Program-made: the position numbers and the translations under genes | Shown here: positions 37,641 to 49,999 of the stretch, one piece after another | Layout: every line of letters begins with the position of its first letter | How positions within the stretch are numbered: the first letter of the stretch is position 1 | NCBI RefSeq assembly: GCF_021018805.1 | Contig: NC_086259.1 | Span: 6,937,501-7,001,500 of the forward strand | Direction of reading: 5' to 3' | From: Prinia subflava | Taxonomy: Eukaryota; Chordata; Aves; Passeriformes; Cisticolidae | Length of the DNA: 64,000 nt | The notes under the pieces: model-generated | The model's database searches: none | What the model saw: the letters and a program-made list of their open reading frames with translations, nothing else | Told to the model about the DNA's origin: nothing

Positions 37641-39295
37641 TGCTATTCCCTGTTTTTAACAAATTATATTTCATTCTGTGGCCTTTAGGTTCTATTTTCC
37701 TGCACATAAACAGCAACAGTGCTTTCCCCACCACACGTACAATTTGCAGCTGAATCCTGGCATGACACAAGTGTTTATCTCCACGTGTGACGGGCAGCTG
37801 GGAGAGCAGAGAGTCGCCCTCACCGAGCCTCAAGCACCAGACAATGGTCTCCAGAGCACCCCTGCTTGGATACCAACAGATCTGCTGCTGCTCTGGGTTA
37901 AACCACACGTGCCAGCAGGAAAACTGCTGGTGACCCAGGGACTGGCAATCCCCACGCACTCCACTCCTCACAGTCCCTTCAGAGCGGTGAACGGGCGCTG
38001 GGAACCAGCACCCTGGCATGCCAAGAAATCACTGCAGGTTAACATCACGATAACAGAGAGACATTTGCCCATCCTATCACACACAATTTGTGTTCAAGTA
38101 CCCTGAATGTCAAGCTGCAATTTGGGAAGTCAAAGATTTCTCCAGCTTTGGCCTCCCCTTGCTCAAAGCGTGAAGCACACCAGTGGAGGCCAGAGCTTGT
38201 CCCACATGGCCAACTACTGTCACAGACAGAAAACACTCCTGTGGCTCCCTGACATTTCTTTCTCTGCAGTTTTCAGTCCCTCTTTCATTGAAGGAAGAAT
38301 ATGTGTGCTTTTAAATACCTTCCATTAAAATCACATACAAAATGCTTTGGACAGGACTCCAGCAAAACTGGGAAGTGACCCTGATCACACACTCTGGCAA
38401 AGGAGACAACTTCCAGGGCAGTGGCAAACAAAGTGCCTCCCTCCTCCTCCCATGAGGGCCCTCAGTCCCACCCTGAACCCACTCCCAACCACATTTACCT
38501 GAAAGCTGTGCTGACTGCCAGCAGCAAGAATCTGAAACGCTGTGCATTAACTGAACACATCTGAGAAGAAAGTTTCCATGGGCTCTTTAACCCTTCCTTG
38601 CTTCATTCATGTGAATTTGTGTTTGGCAAGCCCCAAAACATTCAGAGGTCAGGTTTTAGCTTAATTAAGAGACCACAAAAATCCAGACAGTCATCCAAAC
38701 CTTCTGAGCCCTCGGAGTGTGGGAAAGTAAAGTAAGAAAATCACACGACAACAATTTCTCTGAAGATTTCTCATGTTTGCTGGTTTGAGCAAGCCTTGAA
38801 AACACCAGAACCTTTTCTCTCTCTCACACTGAACTTGAGCTCAACAGAGACCCCACCAAAAACTCAATTCAAAACATCTGAGCTCTGGCACATTACCACT
38901 TGCAGCTGCTTAATTTTCCAGTATCACACAGTTGCTTTTCAGACTCCTCCTCAGGAAATCTGCTGGGGATATCGCTTCTACCTATGTTCTGTCACGTATC
39001 ACTTCCTCAGTTTCTTTCACCAGTTCCTTCACTTTTAAAATCCATCTTCCTAAGTTTGGAAAAGAAATCCTCCCCTTTGTTCCCCAGGTGGGTATAATTC
39101 ACCCCTTACTTCTCCACATTTGCCATCTGACTCCTGGATGAAAGAGCAGAGAGCTGCAGCATCAGCAGTTCCTAAAGAGACCATCCCTTCCCCTCACTGT
39201 TTGGATAATGGTTGCTCCATGAGATCAATTAAAAAAAGAAAATGAAAACAGGAATTGATACCCAAGCCCAGGCCCTTGCCCATGCTGAGGGCATC
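37641..39295. other. Non-coding spacer
   Basis: Unique, mixed composition. Opposing open frames at 37633-38019 (minus, 128 codons) and 37678-38106 (plus, 142 codons) cover the same bases and have no domain. No gene is called. Confidence 0.45.
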
Positions 39296-39960
39296 AACAA
39301 TTTCAGAGATAATTTAGTGGTGCTCTTGTGCCCTCATTTTGTCCACATTTATTTATGCATCTTTCTGTTATAAGCATCGTACATTAAAGTCAATAGCCTA
39401 CCACCGCTTATCAGAAAACAAGTGGAGCCAGACCTGGACTTCTATAAATAAGATTTACTCTATTGGCTAAATAATGACATCTAAACTGGTCTGATTTAAC
39501 TGACTATGGCAGTTCTTAGAGCAAAATTTAATTACACTTTGTACTTATTACAGTTCCTTTGTGTGCCTCTTGCTTCCCAGCAATTTTGAAATATAGACTT
39601 AAGCCTGCTGTACAATACATCTCCATACCTACAGTGACATGTGCTAACAGATGGCACCACGAGCGCAGAGCAGCAGATCAGCATGAGTTGTCAGTTTTGG
39701 TGGCCACGTTTTCCCTTAAGTTATCTCAGCCCAACAAAAAAATGGCATGAAATAATCACTGCCCATTTCCCGCGGGCTGGCGAGAGCATGACTCAGCAGC
39801 AGCGCTTTTTATAACATCCAGACACTCGACTTTCTAGAAATGCTTTTATATTTACGGAGTGGGTTCGTTATGGAAGTCTGCTAAGTAATGGATGCCCTGG
39901 GATGGTGCTGCTCAGCCATAAATGCAGCAGGAGCTCCGATATCTCAGGGCCCTGCGTGGG
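39296..39960. promoter_or_regulatory. Candidate conserved enhancer-like block with a MAF/NF-E2-type site
   Basis: Long non-repetitive block with CpGs scattered through AT-rich DNA (AAGCATCGTACATTAAAG, CTACCACCGCTTATC, TTCCCGCGGGCTGGCGAG, GACACTCGACTTTC, TTTACGGAGTGGGTTCGTTA). TGACTCAGCA at about 39789-39798 fits the NF-E2/MAF recognition element, and CTTTTTATAAC next to it resembles HOX/CDX-type sites. A CCCGCGGG palindrome occurs near 39769. Of all blocks here this is among the most enhancer-like; conservation is untested. Confidence 0.45.
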
Positions 39961-41255
39961 CTGGGCAGCGCTGGGGAGGAGGCCAGCGACGCGTGTTTGT
40001 GTTTGCTGGGCAGTGCTGCTCTGTAAAATTGTATTAGATGTGCATTAGGGGCTGTAACAGAAGACAGGAGGAGTAAAGGATACACACAGGCAGGAAGGAG
40101 AAGCACGTGCAGGGGCACTGGGGAACGCTCACACGGTTCTGCCTCCTCTGCTCTGCACCATGGGGAGCTGCCAGCGCCCTCCCCATCCACTCACACCACC
40201 AGCCACGGGGCACAAAACTGGGCAGGAGCCATGAGGTTTGGTGTCACTCCTTACCTTCACCTTTCACAAGCACTTTATCCCTTTCAGAGGAAATTTAGGA
40301 CTAGGCCAAGGTGGGGTTCAGCACCAATGTTAAAAAACCCACTCCACAGTGAAGATACCAGCATATACTGCTAACGTGATTTAAAAATGGGATGCCCTAA
40401 ACCTCATCTTCCCCTCAAGCTCCCAAACTTCAGAGCCCTTTAGGTCCTATTTGGCACGTTATATCATCCTCTGATTACACTTCCTGAAGTCACACTCCTA
40501 CCACACTCATGGCACAGCTTTGCAATGCCTGTGAACAGCCTCAGAGCTGGGGGAGATGGGGCTGCTGCTGCCTCAGCAGAGCCAGCATAACACCCCAACA
40601 CCTGCCCAACTTCAGCTCTTGAGCTGGTTAAGTGCATAATGGGAAATGTAATCCTTGAGGATGACTCCTCCTCCTCTTCTTCCCTCTCCCTGTTCCCTGC
40701 CACACATTCCTCTGGGATCCTTGGGCCAGGGATGTCAGGTTGACAGAGTCCAGGCTCAGTTGGTGCATCCCCAGGAAGAAACTTCTTTCTCCACAGCCTT
40801 CCAGGACACAACTGTCTCCTGCCATTTTGGACCTTCATCTGGGGAAACCCAGAGAGGCTGAATTTAGCTACAATTAAATGTCAGTTTAATTAATGTAGGT
40901 TTTTCTGGTGCCTTCTGTTTTAACTTTTACGACTGCCCAACCACTGATTATTTATTCATTTTAAAGGATTCACTGTTCTTCCATTGATGCCTGAAATCAA
41001 GGTCTCAAAGCAACATCCTCCAACTCCTTTATGGAGGGGAATCTGTATTTTTTTAAAATGGTTGGTGAAACATTCTCAGTTTGTGTGTTTGCATATAGAG
41101 AACCATTTATGTGCAGCTCTAAATATGACTAAGTGGACTACAGACAGTTCAGAGGATAGGATGTTACTAGGCAGATAAGAATTTCAGATGCAAACTTGAA
41201 AGTATAATTGGCACGTGAGCAGGTAGCAGGAAACCATGTAGAATATATTTTCTGA
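39961..41255. other. GC-rich then AT-rich spacer
   Basis: The GC-richer part to about 40860 has opposing open frames (minus 124 codons at 40464-40838), then AT-rich DNA with TCAGTTTAATTAATGTAGG near 40881. No gene or repeat is recognised. Confidence 0.4.
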
Positions 41256-41460
41256 AGATCTACACTTCCACCATTTCTCTGCAGTGGAAATGCATCAGCA
41301 CACGATTTTTACCATCAAAGCCCGCGATGTTGTAACCTACTGCAGAATTGTGGCCTTAGGGTTCAGTAAATTACTGTAAAATAATTTTAAATGTTTGCTG
41401 TTTTCTTTCAAAATGAAAAATACGGAATGAAAACCTCAAAAAACATCACACAGAAATAAC
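41256..41460. promoter_or_regulatory. Candidate conserved noncoding element
   Basis: Contains CACACGATTTTTACC, AAGCCCGCGATGTTGTAACC, and an AT-rich tail AATTTTAAATG. Retained CpGs in AT-rich context, no simple repeat. Weak call. Confidence 0.3.
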
Positions 41461-42079
41461 TGGTTTGGTTATTTTACTGCATGAGTGTGGAAATGCTTTT
41501 GAAGCCTCTCTGCTGCAGGGTGGGTGCTCGGGGTGCTTTGGGGTGCTGGTCCTGCCATCAGGCCAGGCTGGCAGAGCTCCCCAGCCCCAGCACGCTGCCC
41601 TGGCCACCTCATGGTTGGAGGGTCTATGCTTCAGGCACTCTTAAAAAAAAATGTGTGAATTTCATGCTGCATCCAACAGCAAAATTTTTCAATCAAGGCC
41701 AAGGAGAAGAAAAATTCTACAGGAAGATGGATCTAGTTTTAATTACAGCAGCACAAACACAACCCTGACAAACCCCTGCAGAATAGACACCTCTTAGCAT
41801 TTCCCTCTCAGAACCACAGCAAAAAACACATGAAAGGTCATATACAAGATAGGATTTGACACAATAAGATTTCGCTCCCATGTTAATGCACCTCAGATCA
41901 AGCCTGCAAAAGTGAAATAATAAATTTAGGAAAACAAGCAAAATGACCCTACTGGTTGGTTGGTTTTCTAGATACCATCTACATATTTTAGAAATGTACA
42001 ACCTTCTAATAGAAATGAATAAACTACTCAACCATAAAGTTGCTATAGAAGATATGCTTGTTCTGATTGGAAAGGGCAT
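41461..42079. other. Spacer with a triplicated 8-mer
   Basis: At about 41520-41547 the word GGGTGCT is repeated three times with small spacers (GGGTGCTCGGGGTGCTTTGG, GGTGCTGG), a very short direct repeat. The minus-strand open frame at 41717-42079 (120 codons) is unrecognised. Otherwise unique. Confidence 0.4.
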
Positions 42080-42330
42080 CTGCTATCTGCAATATTGATA
42101 ATACTTTTCAAATTTCATCTGCTTTTGTTTGCATTCTGTGTCGTCTGTTTAAACACACTGGGAATAATAATGAATCCCAGCATTATCTCCACTTTTTCAA
42201 GGCCGAACATATAACTTTATCACAAAAATAATTAAAATTCTTTGGCACTCTTGTATCTTTTCCATTAAACGTTATCAAGCAGTGACAATAAACTAACATC
42301 AGTCCAAGGCTGCCCATATGCTGCTTTTAA
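42080..42330. promoter_or_regulatory. Candidate conserved noncoding element
   Basis: AT-rich, non-repetitive, with words such as TGTGTCGTCTGTTTAAAC, AAGGCCGAACATATAAC, ATAATTAAAATTC and TTAAACGTTATC, and CTGGGA...TCCCAG inverted hexamers around AATAATGA. It resembles forkhead/HOX-type enhancer sequence, but this is inference only. Confidence 0.35.
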
Positions 42331-44000
42331 AAAGAATGTATTTGTCCCAGGGTGAGAGACATGAATTTTGTGTTTACAGGGTCAAACAATTCCAAAGTTT
42401 TTTACAGTGTAAGGACTAAAAAATCTGTGCATGCACACACACATGCAAATGCACAAACAGAGCTGAGGATATTGGGTTCAGAGGGAACACCTACAAACTG
42501 TTTTGTTAAAACTTCCATTCACAGGCAAATCTTAGCAGCTTAATAATTTGGAGAACTAAAGGCATAAATATTTTGCATACTTGTACAACACAGTCAATCC
42601 AATAAATGATGCTCTGAAACATTCTTGGATGTCACATGCAGTTAATCTCAGATGTAGCAGTGATTTTTTTCCTGAAGTGAATTTCATATATAGAGCTATA
42701 TATTATCTCCTACACATAGGAATAATGTTACAACTTTATTTTGAAGATCAATAATATTTTGAAATTAATAATGTTAAATTTTATCATATTTTTTAAATCC
42801 CTTTTCCTTTGTAATCCAAGATAAAGAAAAATAAAACATGCTTTCTGATAATCTTTGCTTAATATTGATTAATACTCATTAGTTATTTGAGAAAGAAACC
42901 ACCAACACTTCATTTTTCACACACCTCTAATTATTTGCCAGTGAAAATCAGTGTAGGTTTTAGAATACATTGCTACAATATCTATCTCCAAAGTCTTTAT
43001 GATTTTTATAATCTGTGCTAACTTCTGCTTAAAATGTAGTAAAGCAATGATGTTGATCTCATTTCAATAGCACATACACAGTATTGCATAGTAATGCACT
43101 GGCTTTTATAAGGCAGGAAACAGTACCAACTCACTAAACAGATCCATCAGGATAATTGAAGAACTCATTTCAGGAGAACTCCCATATGAAGGCAGAAATG
43201 TTAGAAGATGTTAAATTTTCTTTTTGTGTATTGTTGGCTCGCTTGATAAGCAGAAGCAAGTTTATACAGCTCTGCAGCTAGTGTAGAATGCTTAAGCAAG
43301 AAATCCATAACTTTTAATATGATGAGATTGTCCTGCTAGGAGAGATGGATTTTTTCCAATATCACTGCTAACAAACAAGTAGAGTTTCCTGTATCAGCAC
43401 ATTTCTGTTTCTACTCTGCAGCACACATGTGCTTCATTTAGAAACAATACATGGCTCAACATTTTTGGCATATTAAAAATGAGACAAGTACGTTGGACTA
43501 GCTGATGGACAGGTATCCTAACAGGTTTCTTTGGAGAACGAGTACAAAATCTTATACAGATAGACACACTGACAAGGTTGAGAAAACAGGGAGGGGGAAG
43601 TGTGAAGTTATTTGTGTTAACTTGCCTTCCAAGATTTAGTGGCAGTGTTACTTACTGGAGTGACTGCTGGGTGGACAGATAATGTCACGCAGTGTCTTAT
43701 TACATGATTTCAAACCCCTGTGCACAATCTCACTTCCTGCATGAAACTTAAATATGTTTCAGGTAGGAGCTAAATAAAAGACATTACTTTTCATCTGCTT
43801 TTTCACTTAATGCTAATATAGTCACTTGTCAGTGAATGTAAAAGTAAAGGAGACAAGGGTTTATTTTTATACCTCACAGAACAGCAACTGGTGATTTCCC
43901 TTAGATCATTGCTTTTGTGTGTGCAGGCACTAAGCTTTTTTCTTTTAATATTTTAGACACACTTTATTTTTTATTCAAAACAGTTTTATCCCAACCCTGA
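42331..44000. other. AT-rich non-coding stretch
   Basis: Many stops in every frame. It contains an octamer-like ATGCAAAT near 42443 within a short CA-rich run, and long AT-rich unique DNA at 42540-43100 that may be partly conserved. No gene or repeat family is recognised. Confidence 0.35.
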
Positions 44001-45945
44001 CATGCCAATATTGTCAGGAAAGGAGGTTTGATGTCTGAATGTTACTGGGTACTTTTTCTCATTACGCCTTATAAATGTAGGTGGTGCATCTCATTAATCC
44101 TAGAGCTAATCACCAGGCTCCCAGTATTCATTCCTTGGAAGGTTTGGCTGAAGACACGGCTCTGGTTCACTTGAGAGGATTCACAGCACCCGTGTCTCCA
44201 CGAGCAGTCAGTGGGGACATGGAGCTGAGCTGCTGCTGGGATGGGATTGCTGGAGCAGCACAGCTCTGCCTGCTGCAGGGCCCTTCCAGGGCCAACCACA
44301 TCCCAAATACCACACAAGGTGTCCCACTCATCATGAAGGAAAATGTGTTTTCTGTCTAGATACTGTGTGTGTGCTCAGGAAAAGCAGCATGGAGCCCTGG
44401 CAAATCTCTGTGAGGAGCCACGTGAAGGTGAGGCAGAATTCAGGCTACTCCTGAGCCCATGGGCAGGACAGGGGACTGCTCCCTTCTCTTCTGATGGCCT
44501 CTGAGAGATGTGCAGAGTTACTCTCTGGGCAGTGGTGAGCAGGCAGCAGCCAGCAGAGCCTCCTGGCGAGCCATCAGAGTGACAAGTGGCACATGGCACA
44601 GCCAGGTTTGTCCCTACAGCACACCTGGCCATGGGAGGAGCAGGATGCCAGAGGTGCTGTGAGTGCAGCAGGGAGCCTGTGCCATCCAAGCCTTGGAGAG
44701 CATGGCTCCTGCAACAAGAGCAGGATTCTGAGAGCCCTGCCTTGGCTGGTGCTCAGCAGAAGATGAGAACAAGCTGCAGGCTGTGGCATTGGTGGCCACG
44801 GGAGCAGCAGGGTGAGAGCACTCCCCCTGTCACTTTGCTTTCAGCCAGCACACAGCATGATCTGGCAGGACAGACCAGGAGCCTTCTCTCCATTAATTAT
44901 CAGAGTGTTGCAGCTTCAGTTCTTTGCTTTCTTTTTCATCTTCTTCACTCTTTCTACCTAACCTCCCTTTGGTTTTCTCAAGTATGCACGCCTACTCAAT
45001 TCAATTAGCCTTGGATACAGCACCGAGGCCTCAGATACCTGTAGTCATTATCCCAAGCACTTTTCATAAGAGTATGGATATTAGTCCCAAAGTCCTGGCA
45101 AAATTCCAGCTAAGCTAATGTATTTACAGCCTAACCTCCCCAAATGTATCTCTTAGTTTTAAATAGGGGAGTTATTCTTCATTTTCCCTCCTTACTCTGC
45201 TGCATATAGTTTCTCATAGAGTTAAACTTATTCCCCATGGCAGAATAATGCAGGATTTTTCAGTCTTACCGCCTTGCAACATTTGGTATTTTTCTTTAAG
45301 CTGCAGCTTCTGGACTCCTGAGACTGAAAGAATCCTGGTTCCCAACCCCTCCCTTTTTTTTAAAAGCAAGCCGCTAAGCCTTGTGTAAAAAAGCTTAAAG
45401 CACAAAGCTCCAAAACAACTAAAAGATGCAACTCGACATCTATTATTATCTTTAAAATATCCCATGAATTTAAATTAATTCTCATGCTGTCTGAGTCCTG
45501 CCCCAGACACATTCCTGCAGCTGGCAGTGCCAGTGGTGCCGCGGAGCCGGGGCTGAGAGCAGCTGTGTCCATCTCTGCCTCCTCTTTCACAAGCCCACTT
45601 CTGCTCCCAGTCACACCAGCAGGTCACTGGGGCTGTGGGCAGAGTGAGTCCAGTGTGTTGCTGAAGGGCAGGCTGGGGCAAACCCTGCCCTGCTGTCCAT
45701 GCCAAAATCCCTGAGTGCATGCAGGTAACCACACAGTCCATACCTACACCTCTGCAAAAGGGACCAGGGTCATTCTAAGAGGTTTTCTCAAGATTTTGGC
45801 TGGTTCTGGAAGGATGAGGGACTCGTTGCCCAACCTCTGTGGTATGCCAAGGGACATGCAGCAGATCCCTCTGAAGGGAGGTGCCAGCTCCCTTAGAGAC
45901 ACGGAGCTGCCACGTCTCAGGGCTCAGCCCAGCGCTCCCGTGGGG
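44001..45945. other. GC-rich spacer
   Basis: GC-rich parts at 44100-44870 and 45480-45940 keep opposing frames open (up to 140 codons plus at 44586-45008, 104 minus at 44375-44689). No domain or splice-flanked exon was seen. The part between is AT-rich and featureless. Confidence 0.4.
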
Positions 45946-46023
45946 ACACTCCAGATTTACACTCCAGAATTACACTCCAGATTTACACTCCAGATTTACA
46001 CTCCAGATTTACACTCCGGATTT
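45946..46023. repeat. 13-bp minisatellite, six copies
   Basis: Exactly six tandem units of ACACTCCAGATTT. Units 1, 3, 4 and 5 are identical, unit 2 carries AATT in place of ATTT, and unit 6 carries CCGG in place of CCAG. It lies at the edge of a GC-rich spacer. The forward frame reads through it as a Leu-Gln-Ile-Tyr-Thr-Pro type repeat, which is incidental. Confidence 0.97.
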
Positions 46024-46369
46024 TGGCTACGTGAAAGGAAACCTGCACAACCAGACTCCTAAGGCATCACACATTTAACTCCTCCTCACTAAGTCTGATA
46101 GATTTTCTTGGCAGGGAGATAATGGGGCATTTTGGGCCTCATCCTTTTTCTTCACTTCCTTGGATTTAGCTGGAATTCCTTGGAGATTAAACCAGGCGAG
46201 TTTAAATAGCATTTCATTTCATCTTGGCTTGCTTTGCTGGGGTCCTCTCATGATAGACTCACAAACATTATTCATTAGTTTGCTCACCTATCCGTACCCC
46301 TACCCCAGCCACCCAATATTCGAAGACAATCAGCAAATTAATGATTTCACATTTTCAGCCCATTAAATT
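46024..46369. other. Non-coding spacer
   Basis: Unique sequence between the minisatellite and the next AT-rich block. Nothing recognised. Confidence 0.4.
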
Positions 46370-47300
46370 ATTTATTGCTGGTGTCAATAGAAAGTTTTTA
46401 AAAGGTAAAATATATTTGTATATTGACTGCCAATTCTACATGGATGTAATGGCACCAGGCAGTGTACCACATCATGAAATAAAAATTAAATTGTAGTTGG
46501 GCTTTTAAATCAACTCAATTAAAATAAAGAGATTCTTGGCTTGATATAGGGAAATATTTGTATTTCCAATTCTATTTGTTAATACATTGACATATGTGCT
46601 ATTTTTTAAATGTAGCACTAAGTGCACTTTCTGTCAATGCCATAGATTTTTTAATAGACTGAGAAAATGCATTTCATTTCTTCTTATTTTCCTTCAATAC
46701 ATCATTTGGTTCTGCTTTTTTGCCTGCATGAAATTCATTTTCTAATGGAAATATTTGTTTTGTAAATCAAATATGTATTATGCACAAAATGCAAAGCACA
46801 AATTAAATTATGTTAATGAAATGAAAGAGATATGAAATGCATATTTCATGGACAAAACATAACCTCAGCAAACAACCATTTCTTGATAAAATCTTTAAAC
46901 ACAATCTCATTCTGTGACAGACATATTGTTAAAGCAGATAGCACCTCATTTAAATGGTTTCCTTTAATATTAGTGCTTAGTATATAATTGTAAATAACTT
47001 TTGGGATGAAAAACCAATAATGAAATACTGTCTTTAATAGTTTGCTATTGATGTCAGCATAAAATTTGTAGTAGTTGAATATTGGAAATTGGGAGTGTGC
47101 ACACATATAGTCAAAAGCTGTAAATGATTGCATATTTAAATAGAGCTGACTAAGGCAAAGATGTTATAGATATTAGTAATAGGCAGAAAATTATGCTGAC
47201 CTAACATTATTTGACAAAACCCACTGTTTTAAATTATATATTGGTTACACTTAATGAATAATAGATTCTGTAGGTGTTGTTTCTCAGATCACAATGCTGA
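46370..47300. promoter_or_regulatory. Long AT-rich block, candidate conserved noncoding DNA
   Basis: About 900 bases of AT-rich, microsatellite-free sequence with many homeodomain/POU-like words (TAAATTATTTATTG, TCAATTAAAATAAAG, TTTGTTAATACATTG, AAATTAAATTATGTTAATG). CpG is almost absent. The length and uniformity are unlike the surrounding spacers. The minus-strand open frame at 46846-47133 has no motif. It may be a conserved block or simply AT-rich spacer. Confidence 0.35.
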
Positions 47301-49999
47301 TGACACTATATGTTGGAGACTTCTTAGTCTTCCTTCTGACAACAAAGCAGGTAGAGCCCACAAAGGCCACAAAAACATAAAATTGTATTCATGGGTCTCC
47401 AACCCACCCTAGTCCTCTGCTGGACAAACATTCCCAAAGATAGGAGCAAGAGGCATATTCCTAAACAAATACAGTGCAACAAAAAGCCCTTGACATACAG
47501 GAGGGGATCTCAGGCGGGTCTTGGGTTGCTGTGCCCTCTGAAGTAGCAGAGTCTTTGCAGAGATCCCACCCTTTGTTGGGTTTCATCACTGCTTTGCCAT
47601 CAGTCAGATTCAGTGGGTTGCCCACTGTGGCATACATCCCTCTGTCCTCCTCTCTGCCTTGAGCATTCATGAAATCAGAAAAGAGAGCTCTTGATATGTA
47701 AGTCAATTCTTTCAGACATTTTAGGGCAGCAAAGAATGTATTAAACCACCAAAGAGACATCTGTCTCTTCTCTACTATATTTTTTATCAAAAATGCTAAG
47801 AAAGAGAAGGAACATGATGCAGAGTACAAAGAAACAACCAGCCCCAAAACTCAGATGATCATTAGAGAGCTGGGAGATGCCTGTAATCTAACAGGTGATA
47901 AGAAGACCAAAGCACCAATTTGAATGTTGCTATTCTTTGTGAGAAAGCAGGAGAGCTATACATAATTAATTGGGATCTGCTTCATTTTCTGAAGGAGAAC
48001 ATATTTGTTTTTATATTAAGTATTACAGAAGACACTTAAGATTCAGGCACTGATACCTGATAATTGTTTATCATGGTTTTTTGTAGGAGGGAAGAAAGAT
48101 TGATGAGCAAGCCAGGACAGTGTTGTCTGAAGGCCTTTGGCTTTGTGTCATTGTGGTTTTAGTTCTTAGCTCAGTGTCATGACTGGCCTGAGGCTGGTTG
48201 GCAGCTCGTTCCACCTTTGCAGTGTGTGATACTGCATTTCAGTGTCTGCACTGCTTCGTTTGGAGCTCCTGCCTTTGAGAGCTGTGGCAACAGTGCAGCA
48301 ATAGTGGAGGCCCTCTCATTCTTTTGGAGATGCTCAGAGCCACCTGCCCTGTGTCCTGGTGAGATGTCAGACCCCCCTGTGGCACGGGGTGCCCGGTGAG
48401 GCCATGGCTGGGCCCCAGCACCCCAAGGGATGGAGCACCCACACCACTGTGACACCCAGAGCTCTGCCCATGGGAGCCCGGGCATGGGCAGGCAGGGACC
48501 AGGTAAGATCAGAACAGACTGCAACAGGAGGGACCAAAAATTTCATTAAAACCACTAGCCTGCCTCCCAGCTAATAAAATATATTACCCCAAGGCTCAAA
48601 CTGCCCCCCAGGACTGCTTTCCCCACTGCCCCTGCACAGCCCACAGCTGCTGGACTGTGCTGCACCACCACACTGCCTGAACTTTCCCATCCCCAAGCAT
48701 CATCTCCAGGCAGGAAAATACCCCCAAAATTACAGCTTGGGCCTCTCTCCACTGTATATGCTGCTCCAGCATCTCCCTGTGGCAGCAGCTCAAGCCCTGC
48801 TGTGCTGAGGGTGTCTCTCCAGGAGGGGAGGCTTTGTGCCATCCTCTGCACACTGTCAGGCATCATGGAGGAGATAACTTTCCACTCTGCTCTGAGGCAC
48901 AGACAGGTGCCTTTAGTAATGTTCACGATAGCCTTGATATCAAATACATAGCTCTGAGATAAGCTTGGCAATAAATACATACAGCAAACACAGAGCAGCA
49001 GCATGACAGCAGAGACCTGTGAAACTAAAGAGGGCTCTCTCCATGCCTACATTAAACTATTTATTAATCACACCTGCCCTATTTCCCTTCACCACAAGCA
49101 CCTCAGCACTGTGATGGGTTGATGGGGACACAGGAATGCAGCATCTCTTTAGTGAATAAAACCAAGTTCTGCGTGCCCTTCACAGCAGGGCAGCCACAAA
49201 ACCAGCTCAGGACTCCCAGAAATGGGTGGGCTTTGATCAGTTGCATGGTGGGATCTTGGACAGGAACAGGGTACAAATGCTGTTGAGGTTTAAAAAGCAG
49301 AGGACAGCAAAATGTCTGAATGAGATTAACATTACAGCCTGCCTTTGCTTCTGGCATAACAAAAAATGCAACCAAAATAAACAGTGCAGCTGTGTGAATC
49401 TGAGCTCCTTTTGAACCAGGCCATCAAACTGTCTCTCTGCCGTAAAGTAAAAACCTTCCAAACACTTCCAGAACCTCCAGACTTGGCAATTTCCCCAGGA
49501 TAACCCAGTAAATTGCTGGGGAGAAAAAACACAAAGTATCCCATGTATCATAAAATACAGGAATTTTATCCCCAGCAAAGGCCAAAAGCTTCTCCAGAGG
49601 GAGAATCCAAAGCCTGATCTCTGGATAGTCAGGGCTGAGGAAGGGTTTCCTCCCAGCGCATCGAGGAATTCTCTGTCTGTTCAAAGCCATTTGACTGGAA
49701 CACAATAACACAGAGAAGGCATGCTAGGGAAGAAAATGTCTCCAAGGAGTGCCAGGATTGTGAGCATGGCTGCAATGGATCTTGAGGGTCACAGGGTGAA
49801 ATCTCCAGCCACTGAGGGTGACTGTGTCACTGCAGAGCTGCTGATGTGGCCTTAGTACCCATCCCCACTTGGTCAAACTCACTCTTGAGCCATAAACCAA
49901 ATTCCAGAATTCCTATTTGTTATTTGAGTGGAAACCATGAGACAGAAGCTATCCTGAGTCAGTGGAATTATGGATATTTAAATCAGAGTAAAACCTGCT
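47301..49999. other. Non-coding spacer
   Basis: It includes a minus-strand open frame at 47461-47847 (128 codons) with the least biased composition of the long open frames, but no domain or splice support. GC-richer parts at 48200-48850 and 49090-49700 are open on both strands. No repeat family is recognised. Confidence 0.4.

Noticed and set aside
43480..43530. TTGGACTAGCTGATGG resembling the CR1 tail
   Set aside because: The following bases do not continue the CR1 tail (no 'ctccaga..tcccttccaac'), so it is probably coincidental.
47461..47847. 128-codon minus-strand open frame with protein-like composition
   Set aside because: No recognisable domain, no splice-flanked boundaries and no supporting neighbour exons. 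Kept only as spacer; a protein search would be needed to revive it.
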